Origin: JAIBJN01 sp963775505
GTDB lineage: Bacteria > Actinomycetota > Thermoleophilia > Gaiellales > Gaiellaceae
DNA: 64,000 nt
NCBI GenBank assembly: GCA_963775505.1
Contig: CAVZIL010000007.1
Coordinates: 682,001 to 746,000, forward strand
Direction of reading: 5' to 3'
Under the pieces are notes generated by a model, which was not told the origin of the DNA, searched no databases, and saw only the letters and a program-made list of their open reading frames with translations. Both the position numbers and the translations under genes were made by a program. Shown one piece after another: positions 60,109 to 64,000 of this stretch (positions within the stretch are counted from its first letter, which is position 1; each line of letters opens with the position of its first letter).

Positions 60109-60803
60109 ATGCGGCTTTGGGCTTTGCTTCCCTTCCTCGCAATCGCCCTCGCGCTGGCCTGCCCTACCGCCTTCGCCCAAGCGCCCGCCGATCCCCCGGG
60201 ACAGGAGAGGGCCGAAGAGGCCAAGAAGAACAAGGAAGCGAAGAAGGCGGCTCAGGAGGCCAAGAAGGAGGCGAAGAAGGACGAGTCAGACGATCCTGGG
60301 GACGAAGGACCCGATGACGGCCAAGGGGACGAAGACGGTGGGGGAGAAGGCGGCGACGGCGAGGGTGAAGGCAGTGAAGGCGGCGAAGCCCCAGCGGGGA
60401 GACGAGCAGGGTGGGGCCGACGGAGAACCGGACGGCGGCGGATCTGCCGGCAACAGCGGGTCGGGAGGCCAGGGCTCGGGAGGCGGGGAGCGATCGACCG
60501 ACGGCTCCGGGTTCGGCGGACGAAGACCGCCGAAGTCCCTTGGTTGAGGACGTTGCCTGTGTAGACGAGTGCACGTCGGCTCAGGACGGCGCCGCGAGCA
60601 GAGAGCGGGAGGCGATCCTCGTCGCGACCGACGGGTTGAGCGCGGCGGAGGAAGCCGTAACGCCGGCGGCGGCCGTGGTCAGGCCGTCGACAGTCGTGAA
60701 CGGGAACCCAACCGTCCTCGCTCTGCTCACCGTCTCGACGTTCCTCCTGCTCGTCGGACTCGTCGGAGGGTTGAGAGCGCTTCACGGCCTCGGGGAGGGC
60801 TGA
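60109..60803 (+). CDS. Secreted Lys/Glu- and Gly-rich protein with C-terminal membrane helix, frame uncertain
   Basis: Signal peptide MRLWALLPFLAIALALACPTAFA, then a charged repeat stretch (EEAKKNKEAKKAAQEAKKEA) and an acidic/Gly-rich segment. The biased composition jumps frame near 60395 (GDEQGGADGEPDGGGSAGN continues elsewhere, stop 60547), and a third frame carries a C-terminal transmembrane segment VLALLTVSTFLLLVGLVGGL ending at 60803. One protein of about 230 residues anchored at the C-terminus would result if two indels are corrected; otherwise the coding part ends at 60547 or 60564. Confidence 0.45.
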
Positions 60804-61062
60804 CGCCCGGTCGGCGAGGTCGGGAATCTTTACAGCTCGCTTACAGAAAGCCGGGCGCACGTGGGGTTCGTCGGTCGGTATCCTCCCCAGGGCGGCGCGC
60901 GATTCGGGCCGCAGGTCGTGTGTCGCCGGGATGCAGCTTTCTTGCCGCGTCCCTCCGGGTGAGCGGGCCTCCCTAGGCCAAGGGGGTATGGCCCGCTTAC
61001 CTCTTCCTGGGCACGGACAACTGGCGGCAGGAAAACGCGGCGGCGGAGCCAAGGACCCCGCC
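60804..61062 (+). other. Structured 5' region of the lytic transglycosylase gene
   Basis: 259 bases. Direct repeats TTACAG-CTCGC-TTACAG lie near 60829-60845, spaced as for an OmpR/PhoB-type regulator. A 12-pair stem GGTGAGCGGGCC/GGCCCGCTTACC (60958-60969 with 60990-61001, one G-U) encloses a 20-base loop. c-di-AMP (ydaO) riboswitches often precede such genes in actinobacteria, but I could not match the conserved core with confidence. Confidence 0.4.
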
Positions 61063-61974
61063 ATGCGAACCGGAAGGTACGTCGCGTTCGCATCCGTCCT
61101 GGCCGCCCTCGTCGCAGCCGCGCCCGCCCAGGGGGTGCCCGCGCCCCACGTCGCAGGGGCTCAGGTCGCGCTGCGCTCCCACGGTGTCTACCCCGGCCCC
61201 ATCGACGGCATCCGCGGCCCTCTGACCAAGCGAGCCGTGCGCACGTTCCAGCGTCGGCACGGGCTCCGCGTCGACGGGGTCGTCGGACGGCGCACCCGCG
61301 TCGAGCTCGGCAGGCTCGGGAGGCCACCCTTCGGACGCCGCGTGATCAGGCGCGGCATGGTGGGCTGGGACGTCTCGGTGCTCCAGTTCATGCTCTCGCG
61401 CCGCGGCGCCGGGATTCGCGGGATCGACGGGGTCTTCGGGCCGAACACGAACGGGGCGGTCCGGCGCTTTCAGAACCGCCGAGGCCTCTCCGCCGACGGG
61501 CTCGTCGGCCCGGCGACCCGGAAGGCGCTCACCGGCAGGGGGCAGAGCGGGAAGAAGCCCAAGGCGCCGAGCGCGCGCGGCGCGACCCGGGCCGAGGTCC
61601 GGCGGATGCTGGGCCGCTGGGCGCATCGCTACGGCGTCAGCCCCAGGCTCGTGCGCGCGGTCGCCTGGATGGAGTCGGGGTTCCGGTGGAACGTCAGGTC
61701 GTCCGCCGGAGCGTGGGGGGTGATGCAGATCATCCCGGCGACCTGGCGCTTCGTCGAGGACGTGCTCCTCGGCCGCGACGTTCGCCGCACGGCCAGGGGC
61801 AACATCCGGGTCGGCATCCTCTACCTCCGCCACCTCCTGCGAGAGTTCGACGGACGCCGGCGCATGGCGCTCGCCGCCTACTACCAGGGCCCCCGGGCGG
61901 TCAGGCGACACGGTCTCTACCCGGAGACCCGCGTGTACGTTCGCACGGTCCTCGCGCTCCGACATCGCTTCTGA
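61063..61974 (+). CDS. Secreted lytic transglycosylase with two peptidoglycan-binding domains
   Basis: 303 residues. Signal peptide RYVAFASVLAALVAAAPAQG, two PG_binding_1 repeats (VALRSHGVYPGPIDGIRGPL at about 28-85; GIRGIDGVFGPNTNGAVRRF at about 105-165), then an SLT/lysozyme-like domain with catalytic Glu204 in AVAWMESGFRW and SSAGAWGVMQIIPATW, LAAYYQGP. Cleaves peptidoglycan glycan strands. ATG 61063 is preferred over 60931 because it gives the signal peptide. Confidence 0.9.
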   Translation: MRTGRYVAFASVLAALVAAAPAQGVPAPHVAGAQVALRSHGVYPGPIDGIRGPLTKRAVRTFQRRHGLRVDGVVGRRTRVELGRLGRPPFGRRVIRRGMVGWDVSVLQFMLSRRGAGIRGIDGVFGPNTNGAVRRFQNRRGLSADGLVGPATRKALTGRGQSGKKPKAPSARGATRAEVRRMLGRWAHRYGVSPRLVRAVAWMESGFRWNVRSSAGAWGVMQIIPATWRFVEDVLLGRDVRRTARGNIRVGILYLRHLLREFDGRRRMALAAYYQGPRAVRRHGLYPETRVYVRTVLALRHRF

Positions 61975-62041
61975 GACCGCGCCGGTGGTCGCTCGCGCGA
62001 GGGATCGTGGCGATCGGCGCGACGGTCGATACCGGGAGCCC

Positions 62042-62455
62042 ATGCGCGTTCGCGTCCTGGTTCTCGGCCTCGCCTTCTTCGGCCTCGCCGTCCTGCTCGC
62101 CGTGCAGCCGTACATCGCCTCGGGACACAACCCGAACCTGAAGAAGCCGTGCACGATCGTGGGGACCTCAGGGCCCGACCTTCTGCAGGGAACCCCGGAC
62201 AACGACGTCATCTGCGGCCGCGGCGGGGCCGACACGATCGGCGGCAACTCGGGGAACGACATCATTCGCGGCGGCGGCGGGAACGACCGGATTCAAGGCG
62301 ACAGCGGTGCCGACGTCCTTCAGGGGGACGCCGGCGACGACTGGCTGTGGGCCCGGGACGGGCGGCACGACCACGTCAAGGGCGGGCGCGGCTACGACCG
62401 CTACCGCTACGACCAGTCGATCGACCGTCTGCGCGGCGTCGAAGCCCTGATGTAG
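62042..62455 (+). CDS. Secreted RTX/hemolysin-type calcium-binding repeat protein
   Basis: 137 residues with an N-terminal membrane/signal segment (VLVLGLAFFGLAVLLAVQ) and then repeats of GGxGxDxI type: NDVICGRGGADTIGGNSGND, IIRGGGGNDRIQGDSGADVL, QGDAGDDWLWARDG, which bind calcium outside the cell. The C-terminus resembles that of the M36 protease RTX tail. No adjacent secretion system is visible, so Sec export is assumed. Confidence 0.8.
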   Translation: MRVRVLVLGLAFFGLAVLLAVQPYIASGHNPNLKKPCTIVGTSGPDLLQGTPDNDVICGRGGADTIGGNSGNDIIRGGGGNDRIQGDSGADVLQGDAGDDWLWARDGRHDHVKGGRGYDRYRYDQSIDRLRGVEALM

Positions 62456-62470
62456 CGCGCCGCCGGCCGC

Positions 62471-62476
62471 TAGGGT
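62471..62476 (+). promoter_or_regulatory. -10 element TAGGGT, leaderless start of proC
   Basis: TAGGGT ends six bases before ATG 62483. Confidence 0.5.
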
Positions 62477-62482
62477 TCGCGC

Positions 62483-63301
62483 ATGGCAGAGGCTGGACGC
62501 ACGCTGGCCGTTCTCGGCGCCGGCAAGGCGGGCGAGGCGCTGATCACCGGCGTGATCTCCGCCGGCTGGCGGGAGCCAAGTGAGATCGTCGCCACCGCGC
62601 GGCATCAGGAGCGGGTCGACGAGCTCGCCGCCCGTCACGGGATCAGGACGACAGTCGACAACGCCGAGGCGGTCAAGGGCGCCGGCATCGTCGTCATCGG
62701 CGTCAAGCCGCAGGACATCGAAGCCCTGCTCGGGGAGATCGCAGGAACCGTGACCGCGGAGCAGACCGTCGTCTCGATTGCGGCCGCGATCCCGACCGCG
62801 CTCATCGAGGCCCACCTGAGCGACGGCGTTCCCGTCGTCAGGGCGATGCCGAACACGCCCATGACCGTGCACGAGGGCATGGCCGGGATCGCGCCGGGCG
62901 CTCACGCCGGCGAGGAGCATCTCGTCCGCGCGGAGGAGGTGCTCTCGAGCGTCGGCCGCGCCGTCCGGGTCGACGAGCAGCACATGGACGCGGTCACCGC
63001 CGTCTCCGGCTCCGGCCCCGCCTACTTCGCGCTGCTGGCCGAGTCCATGATCGAGGCCGGGATCCTGCTGGGGCTCTCGCGCGAGGTGTCGACCGACCTC
63101 GTCGTCCAGACGATGCTCGGCACGGCGAAGATGCTCCGGGACGAAGGGATCCATCCGGTGGAGCTCCGGGAAGCCGTGACCTCGCCGGGCGGGACGACGA
63201 TTGCGGCCATCCGCGAGCTCGAGCAGGCCGGAGTTCGCGCCGCGTTCCTCAACGCCATCCAGGCGGCCATGGAGCGCTCGAAGGAGCTCGCGAAGGGCTA
63301 G
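62483..63301 (+). CDS. proC: Pyrroline-5-carboxylate reductase
   Basis: Last step of proline synthesis. 272 residues: Rossmann start LAVLGAGKAGEALITG, VIGVKPQDIEALLGEI, VVRAMPNTPMTVHEGM, the family signature VTAVSGSGPAYFALLAESM and LREAVTSPGGTTIAAI. It stands in its own transcription unit. Confidence 0.95.
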   Translation: MAEAGRTLAVLGAGKAGEALITGVISAGWREPSEIVATARHQERVDELAARHGIRTTVDNAEAVKGAGIVVIGVKPQDIEALLGEIAGTVTAEQTVVSIAAAIPTALIEAHLSDGVPVVRAMPNTPMTVHEGMAGIAPGAHAGEEHLVRAEEVLSSVGRAVRVDEQHMDAVTAVSGSGPAYFALLAESMIEAGILLGLSREVSTDLVVQTMLGTAKMLRDEGIHPVELREAVTSPGGTTIAAIRELEQAGVRAAFLNAIQAAMERSKELAKG

Positions 63302-63311
63302 CGAACGCGGG

Positions 63312-64000
63312 TCAAAGGCCGGGCTGCGCTTCGATCCGGCCTGCCTCGACCGCGTCGACGAGGGCTCCGTAGTCGGCCTCGTTCTGGTCCGCGTAGGCCT
63401 CGGCGAAGGCCGCCATGGCCCGGTCGAAGGCAGCACCCGAGCCGAGGTAGCTCGCGATCGCGATCCGGTCGCCGGAGCGAGCATGCGCACGCGCGAGGGT
63501 GCGGCCGCACCAGCCGGCGTAGTTCGCGAGTGACGCCGGCACGAACTCGGCGACCTCGAACGAGCCCTTCCAGTCCCAGAGCTGACGCACGTAGTAGTCG
63601 CGCTCGACCCCGTCGAAGCCCTCGCTGCGGAGCCAGCCGAGGAAGCCGTCGCCGACCGCCTGCATCAGCCTCTGACCGTGGACGACCCGCTCGCCCTGCT
63701 GGCCGTGCTCGGCTGGGCCGGCGAACGGCGCCAGGACGGATGTCTGGGCTTCCTTGATCTGGAGGAAGAGCGGATCGCGATCGTCGCGCCCGAGCAGGAG
63801 CGCGATCCAGGCGCGTGTTCCGACGCTGCCGACGCCGACGACCTTCCGAGCGACATGAACGTAGCGATACTCGGTCAGCAGGTGGCGGCGCTCGCTCGTC
63901 AGCGTGTGGCCGAACTGCTCGAGGTACGCCGCCATGCGGTCGTGCATCGCCTGGCTCGTCGCCGGTGGGAAGAGTTCCTCGACGGGGACGATCAGCGGTG
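63312..64000 (-). CDS. DUF2252 family protein, partial (5' end outside the window)
   Basis: Open to the right edge; the visible 229 residues end at TGA 63312-63314. Text such as VARKVVGVGSVGTRAWIALL, FLQIKEAQTSVLAPFA, DYYVRQLWDWKGS and ARAHARSGDRIAIASYLGSG matches DUF2252, a family with a kinase-like fold of unknown substrate. The catalytic N-terminal region lies beyond base 64000. Confidence 0.85.
   Translation of the reverse strand, partial: PLIVPVEELFPPATSQAMHDRMAAYLEQFGHTLTSERRHLLTEYRYVHVARKVVGVGSVGTRAWIALLLGRDDRDPLFLQIKEAQTSVLAPFAGPAEHGQQGERVVHGQRLMQAVGDGFLGWLRSEGFDGVERDYYVRQLWDWKGSFEVAEFVPASLANYAGWCGRTLARAHARSGDRIAIASYLGSGAAFDRAMAAFAEAYADQNEADYGALVDAVEAGRIEAQPGL

Noticed and set aside
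60958..61001. Confident c-di-AMP (ydaO) riboswitch call
   Set aside because: Gene context fits and a strong stem exists, but the conserved ydaO core sequence could not be matched by eye.
1..64000. CRISPR array or toxin-antitoxin/defence island
   Set aside because: No regularly spaced direct repeats and no recognisable defence genes were seen.

Overview
The window is a GC-rich bacterial chromosome segment with dense, often overlapping genes, many GTG starts and some TTG starts. It holds a SepF-YggT-DivIVA division cluster, separate glycyl-tRNA synthetase chains, an ImuB/DnaE2-type SOS mutasome under GAAC-N4-GTTC LexA boxes, a DUF4235 protein and a MurA with Asp in place of the catalytic Cys. 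Together these point to a high-GC actinobacterium, most likely of the Thermoleophilia (Gaiella/Solirubrobacter) kind; that placement is inference, since no 16S gene is present.

Layout. 0-3.4 kb: nucleoside catabolism (end of deoB, pyrimidine-nucleoside phosphorylase), then mutM, a glutaredoxin and recO. 3.5-11.3 kb: glyQ-glyS, the PPDK regulatory protein and pyruvate phosphate dikinase. 11.3-18.8 kb: secreted, membrane and small-metabolism genes (lipoprotein, rhomboid protease, ComB-like phosphatase, EEP nuclease, cupins, SDR, class III aminotransferase, DUF4235). 18.8-24.8 kb: the SOS cassette (tandem LexA boxes, imuB, DUF6504 gene, a reversed bicupin gene, dnaE2). 24.8-32 kb: FAD oxidoreductase, EEP hydrolase, class V aminotransferase, lipoprotein, HD protein, murA and ridA. 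32-35 kb: a large secreted repeat protein. 35-43 kb: tRNA nucleotidyltransferase fusion, M50 protease, pgeF, YggS, sepF, yggT, divIVA, DksA-like, lspA and rluD. 43-47 kb: M36 metalloprotease with RTX tail, then a GGDEF protein. 47-57.3 kb: the classical run rpsB-tsf-pyrH-frr-uppS-cdsA-dxr-rseP-ispG-proS plus an HTH gene. 57.3-64 kb: HTH/coiled-coil membrane protein, tRNA-Pro(GGG), carboxymuconolactone decarboxylase family gene, small secreted proteins, a lytic transglycosylase, an RTX-like protein, proC and a DUF2252 protein running off the right edge.

Three themes go beyond the gene list. First, well over a dozen genes have a TAnnnT -10 hexamer only 6-12 bases before the start codon and no Shine-Dalgarno, so leaderless transcription looks like the default mode; two divergent gene pairs share a symmetric TAnnnTA. 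Second, there are two families of structured intergenic repeats, one with two copies whose stems change sequence but keep pairing. Third, about a dozen genes, including essential ones (glyS, murA, cdsA), are broken by single-base frame changes while their protein sequence stays conserved across the break. This is best read as indels in a draft assembly, though dnaE2 and glyS are hit so hard that real decay cannot be excluded.
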